A DNA stretch of 64,000 nucleotides from Luteipulveratus mongoliensis (GTDB lineage: Bacteria; Actinomycetota; Actinomycetes; Actinomycetales; Dermatophilaceae), in contig NZ_CP011112.1 of assembly GCF_001190945.1 (NCBI RefSeq), positions 3,782,001 through 3,846,000 on the forward strand. Direction: 5' to 3'. Positions 63,472-64,000 of the stretch are shown here, piece after piece (the stretch's first letter is position 1; the number at the start of each line of letters is the position of its first letter). The notes under the pieces are model-generated. The model was not told the DNA's origin and ran no database searches. It saw only the letters and a program-made list of their open reading frames with translations. The translations under genes were made by a program, and so were the position numbers.

Positions 63472-64000
63472 TCAGGCGTCCTCGGACACCGCACCAGCGT
63501 TGACGGGCTCGGCGTCGGCCGAGCCGCCCTCGGCCTTGTCGCCACCGTCGTTGCCGCGACCGCGACCACGACCACCGCGACGACGACGCTGGCGCTTGCG
63601 CTCCTCGCCACCGTCCTCGGAGTCGCTGTCACTGTCGTCGGACGGCGCGTCGGCACCCTGGTCGGCCGGAGCCGCCGCAGGAGCGTCGTTGACCGGAGCC
63701 TCGGCAGCAGGAGCGTCGTTGACCGGAGCCTCGGCAGCGGGCGCCTCAGCGGCCGGAGCGTCGGTGGCCGGAGCGTCGTTGTTGCCCGCACCGGCCTCCT
63801 CGACCACGGCGAGCGAGAGCTTGCCGCGCGGGTCGATCTCCTTGAGCTCGACCTGAACCTTCTGGCCGATCTTCAGGACATCCTCGACCGCGTCGATCCG
63901 CTTGCCACCGACGAGCTTGCGCACCTCGGAGATGTGCAGCAGACCGTCCTTGCCCGGGAGCAGCGAGACGAACGCACCGAACGTGGTCGTCTTGACCACG
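63472..64000 (-). CDS. pnp: polynucleotide phosphorylase, C-terminal part (5' end outside window)
   Basis: The frame is open to the right edge. The visible part starts in the S1 RNA-binding domain ([29 protein letters not shown]), followed by [26 protein letters not shown]. It then runs into an actinobacterial-type tail: Ala/Pro/Glu/Asp-rich, with a 30-bp direct repeat (63681-63710 and 63711-63740) encoding [10 protein letters not shown], then an Arg/Gly-rich basic patch ([17 protein letters not shown]). PNPase degrades RNA 3' to 5'; the tail probably adds RNA or partner binding. Confidence 0.92.
   Translation of the reverse strand, partial: VVKTTTFGAFVSLLPGKDGLLHISEVRKLVGGKRIDAVEDVLKIGQKVQVELKEIDPRGKLSLAVVEEAGAGNNDAPATDAPAAEAPAAEAPVNDAPAAEAPVNDAPAAAPADQGADAPSDDSDSDSEDGGEERKRQRRRRGGRGRGRGNDGGDKAEGGSADAEPVNAGAVSEDA

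Noticed and set aside
1-64000. tRNA, rRNA, CRISPR array, insertion sequence, integrase or prophage
   Set aside because: None found on reading both strands; no regularly spaced repeats, cloverleaf signatures or transposase motifs are present.

Overview
The window is from a high-GC Gram-positive chromosome (Actinomycetota). The support is GC-rich codon use, frequent ATGA/GTGA gene overlaps, many leaderless-type promoters (TANNNT 6-8 nt before the start codon) and actinobacterial housekeeping genes: lhr, nei2-type glycosylase, clgR, rimO-pgsA-cinA, ftsK, rnj-dapA, thyA-dfr, dapB and pnp. Micrococcales is a plausible order, but the sequence alone does not fix a genus. No tRNA, rRNA, CRISPR array, transposase or integrase is visible.

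Region 1 (1-17.4 kb). A NACHT-type NTPase with a membrane domain runs off the left edge. Then come a small lipid-type methyltransferase/PAP2 operon, an isoaspartyl methyltransferase and the giant helicase Lhr. Lhr is separated from its usual neighbour, a Nei-type glycosylase, by a carbohydrate locus (9.5-16.1 kb): GH29 fucosidase, Tat-exported DUF4838 protein, RraA-type aldolase, enolase-superfamily dehydratase and a FadR-subfamily GntR regulator. Four copies of an ATTGGTNNNACCAAT-type operator sit at the three promoters of this locus, so it looks like one self-contained regulon. A ClgR-type regulator follows.

Region 2 (17.5-25.8 kb). A membrane SPFH protein with a collagen-like tail and a ribbon-helix-helix protein follow a perfect 16-bp palindrome. 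Next are an OPT transporter, the overlapping rimO-pgsA-cinA operon, a membrane dipeptidase, an SRPBCC gene with an apparent N-terminal frameshift, and a small membrane protein.

Region 3 (25.8-36.9 kb). A complete kdpFABCDE potassium-uptake operon, with a 28-residue KdpF and helically phased repeats upstream. It is followed by a secreted protein, a secreted DUF1906/SH3-like protein, an ion-channel-like protein and a four-helix membrane protein.

Region 4 (37.0-50.2 kb). ftsK; a class V aminotransferase behind a SAM-IV riboswitch; an EEP-family phosphatase and an esterase; a SatD/membrane-protein pair with two operators; a GlxA-type AraC regulator; rnj-dapA; and thyA followed by a dihydrofolate reductase fused to a Nudix hydrolase. 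The dapA-thyA gap holds a 30-bp CRP-like palindrome and a 16-bp-stem hairpin.

Region 5 (50.2-64 kb). A DUF3626 gene with an unclear 3' end, an MFS exporter, the paaABCDE phenylacetyl-CoA epoxidase operon, a GNAT-azlC-azlD operon, a frameshifted secreted glycosidase, a DedA protein, dapB, a two-domain acyl-CoA reductase, and the 3' end of pnp with its terminator at the right edge.

Most genes are ordinary. The parts most worth following are the GntR regulon, the DHFR-Nudix fusion, the SPFH-RHH and SatD operons with their operators, and the dapA-thyA intergenic region.
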